NCBI RefSeq assembly: GCF_003569745.1
Contig: NZ_AP018498.1
Coordinates: 620,001-684,000, forward strand
Source: Altererythrobacter sp. B11
Lineage (GTDB): Bacteria; Pseudomonadota; Alphaproteobacteria; Sphingomonadales; Sphingomonadaceae
DNA: 64,000 bases
Reading direction: 5' to 3'
Below, in pieces: positions 17,788 through 26,731 of this stretch. A program made the position numbers and the translations under genes. The notes under the pieces were generated by a model that was not told where the DNA came from, ran no database searches, and saw nothing but the letters and a program-made list of their open reading frames with translations. Every line of letters starts with the position of its first letter. Positions within the stretch are counted from its first letter, which is position 1.

Positions 17788-18249
17788 ATGCGTGGCCTAT
17801 TTCTGATGAAACCGGAAGCCGTTGCCATCGTGCACGCGGCGGACAAGCCGACCATCCTGGCGAAACTCAGTAGTCTGTTCGCAGGGGCGTGGGGCCTCGA
17901 CGCGGCGCTGGTGCAGGAACAGCTGGAAGAGCGCGAGAAGCTCGGCAGCACCGGCTTTGGCAGGGGCGTGGCAATTCCCCATGCACGCGTGCCTGGATTG
18001 CAGCGGCCTGTGGCGGCGCTCCTCAAGCTGCGTCAGCCGGCGGACTTTGCCGCGGCTGACGGACTGCCGGTGGACCTGGTTTTCGGCCTTCTCTCGCCCG
18101 AAAATTGCGGCGCCACACATTTGCACGCGCTTGCGGCGATCTCCCGGCTGGTGCGGGATGAGCGAGTGCATGAGGCGCTGAGCGAAGCGCCCGATGAAGA
18201 GGCCATGTTCGGATTGCTCACCAATGCCACGGATCGCGACGCCGCCTGA
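17788..18249 (+). CDS. ptsN: PTS IIA-Ntr regulatory protein
   Basis: A 153-residue IIA(Ntr) domain of the nitrogen-related phosphotransferase system. The phosphoacceptor His is in FGRGVAIPHARV (about residue 65). It receives phosphate from NPr and adjusts potassium transport and nitrogen/carbon responses; no ptsP or ptsO lies in the window. Start at ATG 17788 is tentative: ATG 17806 is an alternative and no strong ribosome site is visible, possibly because of the hairpin upstream. Confidence 0.9.
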   Translation: MRGLFLMKPEAVAIVHAADKPTILAKLSSLFAGAWGLDAALVQEQLEEREKLGSTGFGRGVAIPHARVPGLQRPVAALLKLRQPADFAAADGLPVDLVFGLLSPENCGATHLHALAAISRLVRDERVHEALSEAPDEEAMFGLLTNATDRDAA

Positions 18250-18718
18250 CGGATCCGCAAGCGCGGGCGCGAGCGGCGCTGCGCTGCATTATCGCGCGCT
18301 GGAATCGCTCTATGCTTCCGCGCCGGTCAACGCCCTGTTCGAATCTCGCCTGGAAGTGGTGGGCGAAGGCCATGCCCGGATCCATTTCACAGTGGACGAG
18401 CGCGTCTTTCACGCCGCCGGGGCGGCGCATGGAACAATCTATTTCAAGATGCTGGATGACGCTGCCTTTTACGCGGCCAATTCGCTCGTGTCCGATCGCT
18501 TTCTGCTGACCACGGCGTTCAATCTCCATTTCACGGCGCCGGTCCGCAGCGGGAAAGTGATCGCGGAAGGCCGTTGGATCAGCGGCAAGCGCCGCGTTTT
18601 CATTGCCGAAGCGCATCTCACCGATGAGACGGGTGAGGAAATCGGACGCGGAACGGGCACGTTCCTGCGGTCCCATATCGCGCTTTCCGGTCTTCCCGGC
18701 TACCGGATCGAAGGCTGA
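18224..18718 (+). CDS. PaaI-family hotdog thioesterase
   Basis: A 164-residue hotdog-fold protein. The central helix segment HAAGAAHGTIYFKMLDDAAFYAANS matches the PaaI/YigI group, with Gly and Asp positioned as in acyl-CoA thioesterases; GKVIAEGRWISGKRRVFIAEAHLTDETG is the typical strand pair. The substrate acyl-CoA is unknown. The chosen ATG (18224) overlaps ptsN by 26 bases in another frame; the extra ten codons upstream look unlikely. Confidence 0.85.
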   Translation: MPRIATPPDGSASAGASGAALHYRALESLYASAPVNALFESRLEVVGEGHARIHFTVDERVFHAAGAAHGTIYFKMLDDAAFYAANSLVSDRFLLTTAFNLHFTAPVRSGKVIAEGRWISGKRRVFIAEAHLTDETGEEIGRGTGTFLRSHIALSGLPGYRIEG

Positions 18719-18725
18719 GGCCGGG

Positions 18726-19067
18726 ATGGAGCCGCGGCTGCCCACTCACCTGGAAGTCGCCGGGATGATTCGCGCCGTGGAGGCTGCATCCGGCTTCGCC
18801 ACCGTTATCAAAAAGGGTGAACGCGACGCGGGGACATTGCTCGTCGTCTGTTGCAAAAATGGCACCAACGCTTGCACGTGGGAGCGCATGCCACAGATGG
18901 ATGGCACTCGCATGTGGACTAAAACGAGGCAGCAAGACCCGACAAATCCGGCAGAATTCTGGGATTACTGCACCCGCCGCCATGATCAGGATCGCGACCT
19001 GTGGGTGGTCGAACTGGATGTTCCCGATCCGGAACGATTCCTTACCGGGTCGGTTCACAAAGGTTGA
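18726..19067 (+). CDS. DUF1491 family protein
   Basis: A 113-residue protein recognised as DUF1491, a small alphaproteobacterial family of unknown function. Visible are the typical EVAGMIRAVEAASGFATVIKKGERDAGTLLVV start, two Cys pairs (CCKNGTNAC) and the conserved end RDLWVVELDVPDPERFLTG. It starts seven bases after the thioesterase stop and is probably co-transcribed with it. Confidence 0.82.
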   Translation: MEPRLPTHLEVAGMIRAVEAASGFATVIKKGERDAGTLLVVCCKNGTNACTWERMPQMDGTRMWTKTRQQDPTNPAEFWDYCTRRHDQDRDLWVVELDVPDPERFLTGSVHKG

Positions 19068-19091
19068 CACACGGGCCGCCGGGCCTATCTG
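19064..19091 (+). promoter_or_regulatory. Probable promoter of the cell-wall hydrolase gene
   Basis: TTGACA (19064-19069) and TATCTG (19086-19091) separated by 16 bases, overlapping the DUF1491 stop codon. It implies a leader of about 160 nt before ATG 19262; otherwise the 194-base gap holds no gene. Confidence 0.5.
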
Positions 19092-19261
19092 CCGCCGCAC
19101 TTCCAACAGCGCAGGCGGTTCGCCCGCGGCATTCTTGCCGTACGAACTGGCACGCAGACGGGGGGTAGCCGGCAGGCTGCAAGTTCGATCGCGCTGAAAG
19201 GCCACAGTTGGCCGCGATCACCACCTGCGTCGGGCGCCAACCGCCTTGATCAAAGGGACAG

Positions 19262-19915
19262 ATGGTCCGTAGTGGTTTTGGTGCCGGGGCTATGGCCTCG
19301 GCCGTGATGTTGATGTTCGCTGTTTTCGGCGCCGAAAGTCCCGGCGCGGCGGCGTCAGACGAGATTGCGGCAGAGGCTTCCGCGGCCCTACCGCCCACCG
19401 GGGCGGACGAAGCAGCGCAAGGACCGCGCTTTGTCGCTCACGAGGTGGTTCAGCAGCTTCCCGAAAATGATGCAGAAGATGCTTCTTCGTTGGATGCATC
19501 TTCTCTGCGCGAACTCGTGTCCGACATTCCGACCGAGGGGCCCCTCTCACCCGAAATGCGCTGCCTTGCCGAGGCGGTGTATTTCGAAGCACGCGGCGAA
19601 CCGCTTGCGGGCCAACTGGCAGTGGCGCGTGTGATCGTGAACCGCGCTGAATCGGATGCCTTCCCGGACGATTACTGCAGCGTAGTGAAGCAGCGCGGCC
19701 AGTTCTCCTTCGTGAAGAGCGGCCGTATCCCTGCGGTGCGTGCTTCATCCTCTGCCTGGCGCCGCGCCGAGGCGATTGCGCGTGTGGCTCACCAGGAACT
19801 GTGGGAAAGCGCGGCGGGCGATGCCCTCTATTTCCACGCTCAGCGTGTTCGCCCGAAGTGGGCCAGCCGCAAGATTGCCCGGGCGACGATCGACAGCCAC
19901 ATTTTCTATCGATGA
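19262..19915 (+). CDS. SleB-like cell wall hydrolase, secreted
   Basis: A 217-residue protein with an N-terminal hydrophobic signal segment (about residues 9-31, ending SPGAAAS). A long acidic linker leads to a C-terminal Hydrolase_2/SleB domain from about residue 100: CLAEAVYFEARGEPLAGQLAVARVIVNR contains the catalytic Glu, then FPDDYCSVVKQRGQFSFV and ALYFHAQRVRPKW. It should cleave peptidoglycan in the periplasm, as a lytic transglycosylase or amidase-like enzyme. Confidence 0.9.
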   Translation: MVRSGFGAGAMASAVMLMFAVFGAESPGAAASDEIAAEASAALPPTGADEAAQGPRFVAHEVVQQLPENDAEDASSLDASSLRELVSDIPTEGPLSPEMRCLAEAVYFEARGEPLAGQLAVARVIVNRAESDAFPDDYCSVVKQRGQFSFVKSGRIPAVRASSSAWRRAEAIARVAHQELWESAAGDALYFHAQRVRPKWASRKIARATIDSHIFYR

Positions 19916-19945
19916 ACGCGAGCGACCGGTGGCGGATGGCTCAGC

Positions 19946-20716
19946 TCAGGCGAGTTCCACCCACACCGGCGCGTGATCGCTGGCCTTCTCCCGCCCGCGA
20001 TAGTCCTTGTCCACCCCCGCCGCCCGCAGCCCGTCGGCGCATTCCGGTGACAACAGCAGGTGGTCGATGCGGAAGCCATGGTCCCGCTGCCAGGCGCCGG
20101 CCTGATAGTCCCAGAACGTCCAGATGCCTCCTCGCGGGTTCAGCGTGTCGATCGCATCAGTCCAGCCCTCATGCAGCAGACGCATGTAAGCATCGCGGCT
20201 GGCGGGCTGCATCAATGCGTCATCGCGCAGCGCAGCGGGGGACCAGATGTCCTTGTCCTCGGGCACCACGTTAAAATCGCCCACGACGACCACTTGCTTT
20301 TCGCTCGCCAGCAGATCCTTCATGCGCTGGCGCAGCCGCTCCATCCAGGCGAGCTTGTAGTCGAACTTGGGGCCCGGCTGTGGGTTGCCGTTGGGCAAGT
20401 AGATGTTGACGACGCGGACGTTGCCCACATCGGCTTCGATATAGCGGGCGTGATCGTCCGTATCGTCGCCCGGCAAGCCCCGGAGCACTTCGACAGGCGC
20501 AGTCCCATCGGCGAGGATGGCCACGCCGTTGAAGCTCTTCTGGCCGTGCCAGATGGCGTGATACCCGATCTTCTCCAGCTCATCGGCCGGGAAATTGGCA
20601 TCCTGACTCTTGATTTCCTGGAGACAGGCGACCGCAGGCCGGGTTTCCTCCAGCCATTCGATCAGGCGCGGCAGTCGGGCCTTGATGCCATTGATGTTGA
20701 AGCTCGCTATCCGCAC
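19946..20716 (-). CDS. xthA: Exodeoxyribonuclease III
   Basis: A 256-residue Exo III/AP endonuclease of the EEP fold. SFNINGIKARLPRL starts the domain, CLQEIKSQD holds the metal-binding Glu, NIYLPNGN and VVGDFNVVPEDKD the Asp-Asn active site, and the end SDHAPVWVEL the catalytic His. I chose GTG 20716, 10 bases after the erpA stop, since homology begins there; the ATG at 20770 would overlap erpA and adds unrelated residues. It repairs abasic sites. Confidence 0.95.
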   Translation of the reverse strand: MRIASFNINGIKARLPRLIEWLEETRPAVACLQEIKSQDANFPADELEKIGYHAIWHGQKSFNGVAILADGTAPVEVLRGLPGDDTDDHARYIEADVGNVRVVNIYLPNGNPQPGPKFDYKLAWMERLRQRMKDLLASEKQVVVVGDFNVVPEDKDIWSPAALRDDALMQPASRDAYMRLLHEGWTDAIDTLNPRGGIWTFWDYQAGAWQRDHGFRIDHLLLSPECADGLRAAGVDKDYRGREKASDHAPVWVELA

Positions 20717-20726
20717 GCGGACAGCC

Positions 20727-21056
20727 TTAGATCCCGAAGCTGGAACCGCAACCGCAACCCGCGGCTGCATTGGGATTTTCTACACGAAAGGCGGCCCCGC
20801 CCAAGGACTCGACGAAATCTACCGTGCTGCCGGCAACCAGATCCAGGCTTACCGGATCAATTACCAGCTTCACTCCATCCGTTTCGCTTACGGCGTCGTC
20901 GCTCTCGATCTGTTCTGCGAGATCGAAGCGATACTGGAAGCCGGAGCAACCGCCACCCTCCACGGAAAGCCGCAGCATCGGCGGCCTGCTCCGCATTTCA
21001 GCGATCCGGCCGACGCGCTTCGCCGCAGCCTCGGTTAGTGTCACAGCGTTGCTCAT
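20727..21056 (-). CDS. erpA: A-type iron-sulfur carrier ErpA
   Basis: A 109-residue HesB/IscA protein. GGGCSGFQYRF carries the first Cys and the C-terminal AAGCGCGSSF the other two, the [2Fe-2S]/[4Fe-4S] transfer ligands. Start ATG 21056 follows from family alignment; 16 extra codons upstream are shadow. It is upstream of xthA, a pairing I know from other alphaproteobacteria. A second A-type carrier (SufA) is encoded at 46869. Confidence 0.93.
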   Translation of the reverse strand: MSNAVTLTEAAAKRVGRIAEMRSRPPMLRLSVEGGGCSGFQYRFDLAEQIESDDAVSETDGVKLVIDPVSLDLVAGSTVDFVESLGGAAFRVENPNAAAGCGCGSSFGI

Positions 21057-21100
21057 GGCACAGATGTAGGGTCTGCATCCGCCTCGCTCAAGCCGGCCGA

Positions 21101-21529
21101 TCAAGCGGCGGTGATATATTCCCGCATGGCGCGTGCTTCGGTCTCTACCTGATCGATCCGGTATTTCACGAGATCGCCGATTGAAACGAACGCCACCATC
21201 TCGTCGCCTTCCACCACCGGCAGGTGCCGGATGCGGCGTCGCGTCATCAGCGAAAGCGCCGCGAGCACATCCGTTTCCGGACCTACCGTTATCGGGGGCG
21301 TCGTCATGACCTTGCGCACCTCGTGCAGCAGTGCCACCGCCGCATCGCGGGCGATGGCATAGAGCAGGTCACGTTCCGAGAAAATCCCGACCACGCGCTG
21401 TCGCTCCAGCACCGGCATTGCGCCGATACGCTGTTCGGCAAGCAAGCCCGCGGCCTCGCGGACTGTGGTTTCGGGTGCGCAGTGAACAATGCTCTGGTTA
21501 CGGCCGGCGATTATCCTGGCGATTGTCAT
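21101..21529 (-). CDS. CBS-pair domain protein
   Basis: A 142-residue protein consisting of two CBS motifs, VREAAGLLAEQRIGAMPVLE...VVGIFSERDLLYAI and VLAALSLMTRRRIRHLPVVE...MVAFVSIGDLVKYRI. Such stand-alone pairs bind adenosyl nucleotides (AMP, ATP, SAM) and often regulate partners, here unknown. ATG 21529 is preferred over an open upstream extension that lies on the opposite strand of the next gene. Confidence 0.88.
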   Translation of the reverse strand: MTIARIIAGRNQSIVHCAPETTVREAAGLLAEQRIGAMPVLERQRVVGIFSERDLLYAIARDAAVALLHEVRKVMTTPPITVGPETDVLAALSLMTRRRIRHLPVVEGDEMVAFVSIGDLVKYRIDQVETEARAMREYITAA

Positions 21530-21641
21530 CGCTCGTCTCCTTCCTCTGCCCACCGCCATAATGACACGAAACAGCCCGCCGCGCCAAACGGCGAGGTGTG
21601 CGGAGGTTGTCACCCGCACCTTTGACGCCCATGGAGCCGTC

Positions 21642-21953
21642 ATGGCCAAGCGCTCCCCGCTCGAAGATCCGGACACGGCCGCCCATGCTTGGGCACGTTA
21701 TCGGCGAATCATGCGATTGATGTTGCTGGTTACGCTGGGCGTCGTCGCAATTGCCATGACATTGATTTACAAGGAAATCGGGACTCAATCCGTCCATCTG
21801 TTTATCGCCACGGCGCTGGGCCTTGGCTTTACGATGCTGCTTTTTTCGGCGTTGATGGGTCTCGTGTTCCTGTCAGCGGGCACCGGTCATGACGAGTCGG
21901 TGATCGATCCGCTCAACGACTCACCAGATTCTGCGGGTGACCTCAGCCGATAG
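21642..21953 (+). CDS. Small two-helix membrane protein, unknown function
   Basis: A 103-residue protein with two hydrophobic stretches ([18 protein letters not shown] and [25 protein letters not shown]) joined by a short loop, and a charged N-terminus ([23 protein letters not shown]). I do not recognise the family with certainty. Its final 67 bases overlap the convergent ferredoxin gene, so both C-termini are encoded by the same DNA. Confidence 0.7.
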   Translation: MAKRSPLEDPDTAAHAWARYRRIMRLMLLVTLGVVAIAMTLIYKEIGTQSVHLFIATALGLGFTMLLFSALMGLVFLSAGTGHDESVIDPLNDSPDSAGDLSR

Positions 21954-22306
21954 GCTTCCACCGGCACTCCCCCAATGAAGTGGTCCTGGATGATCTGTTC
22001 CAGCACCTCTTCCGTGCAGGAGTGATACCAGACATTGTCCGGCCAGATGACCGCGATTGGGCCGGCGGCGCAGATCTGCAGGCAATCCGCTTTGGTCCGC
22101 TGCACCCCGCCGTTGCCGGCGAGGCCGAGTTCCTTGAGCCGCTTCTTGAGATATTTCCAGGCGCGTTCGCCGACTTCGCGGCGGCAACATTCCTGCTTTT
22201 CCGAAATTCCGCAGAGGAAAATTTGCCGCCGGATGCCGTCGCCGCCGATCTTGCGGAAGGCTCGCTCGGCGCGCTCTAGCTCACGTTCGCTGGAATGCTT
22301 GCTCAT
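21887..22306 (-). CDS. Thioredoxin-like [2Fe-2S] ferredoxin domain protein
   Basis: A 139-residue protein. Cys ligands appear in [12 protein letters not shown] (residues 32-41) and [10 protein letters not shown] (75, 79), the pattern of shethna-type or Nuo E-like 2Fe-2S proteins with thioredoxin fold. [23 protein letters not shown] is the conserved C-terminal end of the fold. Soluble electron carrier or iron-sulfur sensor; partner unknown. It overlaps the convergent membrane-protein gene by 67 bases. Confidence 0.88.
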   Translation of the reverse strand: MSKHSSERELERAERAFRKIGGDGIRRQIFLCGISEKQECCRREVGERAWKYLKKRLKELGLAGNGGVQRTKADCLQICAAGPIAVIWPDNVWYHSCTEEVLEQIIQDHFIGGVPVEAYRLRSPAESGESLSGSITDSS

Positions 22307-22356
22307 ATTCCTTAGCTAGGACCTGAGCGGCCCAAGGCAAGCTGCCGAAGCCTTAT

Positions 22357-22890
22357 TCAGCCTTTCTTGCCAGCAATCCGGGCTATCTCGTCCTTCACCA
22401 TTCGCTCCACGATCCCCGGAAGGTGGGTGTCCAGCCATTGCGCCAGCATGGGGCGCAGCATTTCGCGCGCCATCCCCTCCAGCGAGGTTTCGCCGGAGCG
22501 AACGATCTGCGGCTGTGCGCCGGGCCGAGCAATCATAGCCAGAGCGGCCAACGATTCGCGCATCGCCGTCGCTGCCGCTGCATTGGTGAGTCCGGGTTCG
22601 CCGGTGCCACTCTCGCCCTCATCATCGGAATGATCTGCGGGACGATGGCGGAGCGCCTCGTCGCTATCCACCATCTCGGCCGCTTCGCCCAGTTCCAGCA
22701 CCCCTTCGGCGTCATGGACAGAATTGCGGGCGGCTTCCGGGGCTTCGCGAGGGAGGCCGCTATTCTCCCGACGGCGGCGTTCGGCGAGGGCGGATTCGCG
22801 GTTGTCCCGCGCGATCACCTTCTTGATCGATTCAAGGATTTCCTCGACCGAGGGTTCGCCGTCCTGTCGCATGAAGCCCAACACCCCCAT
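22357..22890 (-). CDS. popZ: PopZ-like polar organizing protein (DUF2497)
   Basis: A 177-residue protein with the DUF2497/PopZ layout: N-terminal helix EPSVEEILESIKKVIARDNRE, an acidic disordered middle (VDSDEALRHRPADHSDDEGE), and a C-terminal helical oligomerisation block LEGMAREMLRPMLAQWLDTHLPGIVERMVKDEI. In Caulobacter PopZ forms the polar matrix that captures ParB-parS complexes; parABS lies 17 kb away here. Start at ATG 22890 is five bases after the tolC stop; ATG 22872 is possible. Confidence 0.85.
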   Translation of the reverse strand: MGVLGFMRQDGEPSVEEILESIKKVIARDNRESALAERRRRENSGLPREAPEAARNSVHDAEGVLELGEAAEMVDSDEALRHRPADHSDDEGESGTGEPGLTNAAAATAMRESLAALAMIARPGAQPQIVRSGETSLEGMAREMLRPMLAQWLDTHLPGIVERMVKDEIARIAGKKG

Positions 22891-22895
22891 TTGCG

Positions 22896-24365
22896 CTATT
22901 CCGGCGGAATCTCGCCGTCCGGCGCGGGGATGTCAACGGTCCTCGTGGATTGCGGCGTCGGATCAGGATCCATCGACCAATCCCAGAACTTGCCCTTCAC
23001 GCGGTTGTAATTGGCGGCGGGATCATAGAGGGGGCCGACAATATCCTCTTCCAGGCCAAGATCGCGTGCCTCCGCGCGGCCCATCGCGGCCAGAAGCGTG
23101 AAGCCAGCCACATAGGCATTGCGCCGTGCGGTCACCAGATTGACCTGGGCGTTCAGCAATTCCTGCTGGGCGTTCAGAATGTCGAGGATGGTGCGGTTGC
23201 CCACCGTATTTTCCGCTCGCACCCCTTCCAGGCTCAGATTGGCCGCATCCACGGCAGATTGGCTGGATACGATAATGGCATTGGCGGCCAGCATGCTGGC
23301 GTAGGCGGACCGCACCGTTGCGATGATGTTGCGTTCGGTCTCGATCACGCGTTCGAGCGCGGCGGAGGCGTTGGCCTGGGCCTGCCGTTCCTGCGCTGCC
23401 ACGCGGCCGCCCTGGAACAGCGGCAGCGTGAGGCGGACGCCGGCCTGCGCCGAGGTTTGCACCTGCTCTGCAGGCTCCCCCCCGGGAACAGCGCCGAGGG
23501 AGCCGAGATAATCCGTATAGTTGCCATTGCTGAACAGTGACAGCGTCGGCAGGCGGCCTGCCCCGGCAACTTCAATGTCGTAACCGGCCGCCTTCGCCTG
23601 CTCGCGGGCCGCAATCATGTCGGGATTGCTGTCCAGCGCGACCAGCACGGCCGCGTCCGCCGTATCGGGCAGGCCGGGAAGCGGCGGCGGAGGTTGCAGA
23701 TCGCTGGCCGAACTGCCGACGAGCTGGATGTAACGCTCCCGCGCATCCACCAGGTTTGCCTGGGCCGAGCGCAAATCGCTTTCGGCCTGCGCGAGGCGCG
23801 ACTGAGACTGCGCCACGTCCGTGCGTGTCAGGTCACCAATCTCGAAGCGGTCGCTCGTCGCCTGCAGATTGACCTGCAGCACGTCCACATTGTTGCGCGA
23901 CAGGCCGACGAGCGCCTCCCGCAGGATCACGTCCATATAGGCTGCCACGACCTGGGAAAACACGCTGCTTTCCGTGCCTCGCAGATCGGCCCTGCCCGCC
24001 AGCACACGCGTCTTGGCTGCCTTGATGCCGTTGCGCACGCTGCCGCCGGAATAGATCGGCACGCTGAGCTCAACCGAGCCTGCCGCCGCGCGCTCCGGGG
24101 CGATGAAGCTGGCGGAGGATTGCTTGAGATATTCGGTGTACTGGCCGTTGGTGCTGACGTTCGGGAGCCCCTGCGCCCGCTGGATCACCACGTTTTCGTC
24201 TGTCGCGCGCAGTTGGGCGCGGGCGGCTTCGAGCGTGGGATTGGTGGAATAGGCCTTCGCCAACGCTTCCTTCAGCGTCTCGGCAGTCGCCGGCGCAGCG
24301 CAGGCCACACTCGCGCCGAGGCAGGCGGCAAACGTCGCCTTCAGCGTCGGACGCGCCCGGGTCAT
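22896..24365 (-). CDS. tolC: TolC family outer-membrane efflux protein
   Basis: A 489-residue TolC. A signal peptide ends near APATAET, followed by two repeats of the long coiled-coil/beta-strand unit; ALAKAYSTNPTLEAARAQLRATDE opens the first and ALDSNPDMIAAREQAKAAGYDIEVAGAG the second. It forms the trimeric channel for tripartite pumps and type I secretion. The start overlaps the pcm-like gene by one base (TAATG), and popZ follows by five bases, so the three genes form an operon. Confidence 0.93.
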   Translation of the reverse strand: MTRARPTLKATFAACLGASVACAAPATAETLKEALAKAYSTNPTLEAARAQLRATDENVVIQRAQGLPNVSTNGQYTEYLKQSSASFIAPERAAAGSVELSVPIYSGGSVRNGIKAAKTRVLAGRADLRGTESSVFSQVVAAYMDVILREALVGLSRNNVDVLQVNLQATSDRFEIGDLTRTDVAQSQSRLAQAESDLRSAQANLVDARERYIQLVGSSASDLQPPPPLPGLPDTADAAVLVALDSNPDMIAAREQAKAAGYDIEVAGAGRLPTLSLFSNGNYTDYLGSLGAVPGGEPAEQVQTSAQAGVRLTLPLFQGGRVAAQERQAQANASAALERVIETERNIIATVRSAYASMLAANAIIVSSQSAVDAANLSLEGVRAENTVGNRTILDILNAQQELLNAQVNLVTARRNAYVAGFTLLAAMGRAEARDLGLEEDIVGPLYDPAANYNRVKGKFWDWSMDPDPTPQSTRTVDIPAPDGEIPPE

Positions 24366-24976
24366 TACTGGAAGCTCCAGCCTTTCGCGACGGCAAATTC
24401 AGGAAGGACCGGGATGCCGATCTCCGCCAGCGGCAGCAGCGCGATCTCTCCGGTAACCTTGCGGCCGCGCGCCAGCCGGGTGACGCCGTTGCGCACGATG
24501 CCCGTCACCAGCCGCCCGTCTTCGGCAAGGCGGCGGGCGAGCGATTCCGGAATCTGTTCCCCGGCGCCGTCCACGATGAGCACGGTGATATCGGCAGGCT
24601 TGCGGGATTTCGTGCAGGCTTCCTCGGGAGTGAGCACTTCGAGCGAGCCGACCAGCGGGCGCAGCAGTTCGGCCATGTAGCCGCTCCCGCCGTCCACCAG
24701 CAGTACCTTGTCTGCGAGGCGCGGAGCGGCTTCCTGCAGCATCAGACCCTGCACCACCGGGGCGGCGATATAGCGCCCCCCGCCCAGCGGCACGGCGCGG
24801 TCCATGTAAGCGATGCCACGCGAGGCGACCGGGACGAAATCCTCCCGGGCCACCGCACCCATGCGCTGCAGCACGACATCCGCGTTCACGCCGCTGGGGC
24901 GCAGCTGGCTGTTGATCATGGCCTTGCGGGCCGCCTCATTTCCGGCGCTGCTCGGCCGGTCCTCCACGATCGTCAC
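24365..24976 (-). CDS. Protein-L-isoaspartate O-methyltransferase-like protein
   Basis: A 203-residue SAM methyltransferase of the PCMT family. ARKAMINSQLRPSGVNADVVLQRMGAVARE is the family N-terminus and VLLVDGGSGYMAELL the SAM loop (canonical VLEIGTGSGYQ). The loop and following strands depart from true Pcm, as in the shorter alphaproteobacterial homologues upstream of tolC, so repair of isoaspartate is uncertain. First gene of the tolC-popZ operon. Confidence 0.82.
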   Translation of the reverse strand: MTIVEDRPSSAGNEAARKAMINSQLRPSGVNADVVLQRMGAVAREDFVPVASRGIAYMDRAVPLGGGRYIAAPVVQGLMLQEAAPRLADKVLLVDGGSGYMAELLRPLVGSLEVLTPEEACTKSRKPADITVLIVDGAGEQIPESLARRLAEDGRLVTGIVRNGVTRLARGRKVTGEIALLPLAEIGIPVLPEFAVAKGWSFQ

Positions 24977-25114
24977 TTCGCTATCTCTTGTCGCTGGAAC
25001 ACACGCTGGAACCCATCGGCCTTAGGCAAAACACCGCCAGAGGCCAAGAGCTTTGACCGTAGCCCCGCTTCCCGCCTATGCGCGGCCGGTTCTGCCAAAA
25101 GGAGTGCTGGATCG

Positions 25115-26644
25115 ATGAGCGACATGGTCGTCATCCGTGAGGAAGATCTGATCGAAAGCGTGGCCGACGCGCTGCAATACATCTCCTACTATCATCCGAT
25201 GGACTATATTCGTGCGCTCGGCGCTGCGTATGAAGCGGAGCAAAGCCCCGCCGCGCGTGACGCCATCGCCCAGATCCTCACCAACAGCCGCATGTGCGCC
25301 GAAGGCCATCGGCCGATTTGCCAGGACACGGGGATCGTCAATGTGTTCGTCAAATGGGGCATGGATTGCCGCCTCTCCGACACATCGCGCCCGCTTCAGG
25401 CGGTGATCGACGAGGGGGTGCGCCGGGCCTATATGCATCCCGAGAACCGGCTCCGCGCCTCGGTGCTGGCCGATCCCGCCTTCACCCGCCGCAACACGCG
25501 CGACAACACCCCCAGCATTCTGCATGTCGAGATGGTGCCGGGTCGTACGGTGTCGATCGATGTCGCCGCCAAGGGCGGCGGCAGCGAAGCCAAATCGAAG
25601 TTCAAGATGATGAACCCCAGCGACAATATTGTCGACTGGGTGCTGGAGATGGTGCCGCAGATGGGTGCGGGCTGGTGCCCGCCCGGCATGCTGGGCATCG
25701 GCATCGGCGGCACGGCGGAACATTGCGTGCTGCTGGCGAAGCAGGCGCTTATGGATCCGATCGATATGGGGCAGCTCAAGGCGCGTGGACCGCAGACCGA
25801 CATAGAGCGGCTGCGCATCGAAATTTTCGACGCCGTTAATGCGCTGGGGATAGGAGCGCAGGGCCTGGGCGGCCTGGCGACGATACTCGACGTCAAGATC
25901 ATGGATGCGCCCTGCCATGCGGCGAACAAGCCGGTGGCCATGATTCCCAACTGCGCGGCGACGCGCCACGCCCATTTCACGCTGGACGGTTCCGGCCCGG
26001 CCTATCTCGATGCGCCAAACCTTGATGAATGGCCGAAGGTGGACTGGGCGCCCGACAGCTCGGCGCGGCATGTCGATCTCGATACGCTGACGGCGGAGGA
26101 CGTACGCAGCTGGAAGCAGGGTGATCGTCTGTTGCTGAATGGCAAGATGCTCACCGGGCGGGACGCGGCGCACAAGCGGATCAAGGACATGCTCGAAGCT
26201 GGCGAAGAGCTGCCGGTCGAGTTTCGCGGGCGGGTGATCTATTACGTCGGCCCCGTCGACCCGGTGGGCGCGGAGATCGTGGGCCCTGCCGGCCCCACCA
26301 CCGCCACGCGGATGGACAAGTTCACGCGCATGATGCTGGAACAGGGATTGCTCGCCATGGTCGGCAAGGCAGAGCGCGGGCTCATGGCTGTGGAAGCGAT
26401 CCGCGACCACCAGAGCGCCTATCTGATGGCGGTGGGCGGTGCGGCCTATCTGGTGTCGCGTGCCATCAAGGGCAGCAAGGTGGTGGGCTTCGAAGATCTG
26501 GGCATGGAAGCCATCTACGAATTCGAGGTGCGCGATTTCCCCGTCACCGTCGCGGTGGATAGCGAAGGCAGCAATGTCCACGCGCTGGCGCCGCTGCACT
26601 GGCGCCGCAGGATCGCCGAAGAAAAGCTGCTGGAAGGAGCATGA
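25115..26644 (+). CDS. fumA: Class I fumarate hydratase (4Fe-4S)
   Basis: A 509-residue class I fumarase. PICQDTG (Cys at about 69), AGWCPPGMLGIGIGG and PNCAATRHAHF supply the three cysteines that bind the [4Fe-4S] cluster. The C-terminal beta domain (GRVIYYVGPVDPVGAEIVGPAGPTTATRMD) is present, so both halves of the enzyme are in one chain. It hydrates fumarate to malate in the TCA cycle and is oxygen-sensitive. Start ATG 25115 with AAGGAG at 25099-25104. Confidence 0.95.
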   Translation: MSDMVVIREEDLIESVADALQYISYYHPMDYIRALGAAYEAEQSPAARDAIAQILTNSRMCAEGHRPICQDTGIVNVFVKWGMDCRLSDTSRPLQAVIDEGVRRAYMHPENRLRASVLADPAFTRRNTRDNTPSILHVEMVPGRTVSIDVAAKGGGSEAKSKFKMMNPSDNIVDWVLEMVPQMGAGWCPPGMLGIGIGGTAEHCVLLAKQALMDPIDMGQLKARGPQTDIERLRIEIFDAVNALGIGAQGLGGLATILDVKIMDAPCHAANKPVAMIPNCAATRHAHFTLDGSGPAYLDAPNLDEWPKVDWAPDSSARHVDLDTLTAEDVRSWKQGDRLLLNGKMLTGRDAAHKRIKDMLEAGEELPVEFRGRVIYYVGPVDPVGAEIVGPAGPTTATRMDKFTRMMLEQGLLAMVGKAERGLMAVEAIRDHQSAYLMAVGGAAYLVSRAIKGSKVVGFEDLGMEAIYEFEVRDFPVTVAVDSEGSNVHALAPLHWRRRIAEEKLLEGA

Positions 26645-26731
26645 CCTGCGGCGCAGGGTGTTCGACCAAGGCATGATGGTGCTCGACAGCCGGGCTGGCA
26701 GTGTGGCGGCCGGCGAGAGTAAGGCTGCGCG

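Noticed and set aside
19180-19250. GTTCGATC-like T-loop suggesting a tRNA
   Set aside because: No acceptor stem, D-loop or anticodon arm can be paired around it; I found no tRNA in the window.
26645-26731. Small frame between fumA and the histidine kinase
   Set aside because: Short, without ribosome site or resemblance to a family; the gap is probably just leader sequence.
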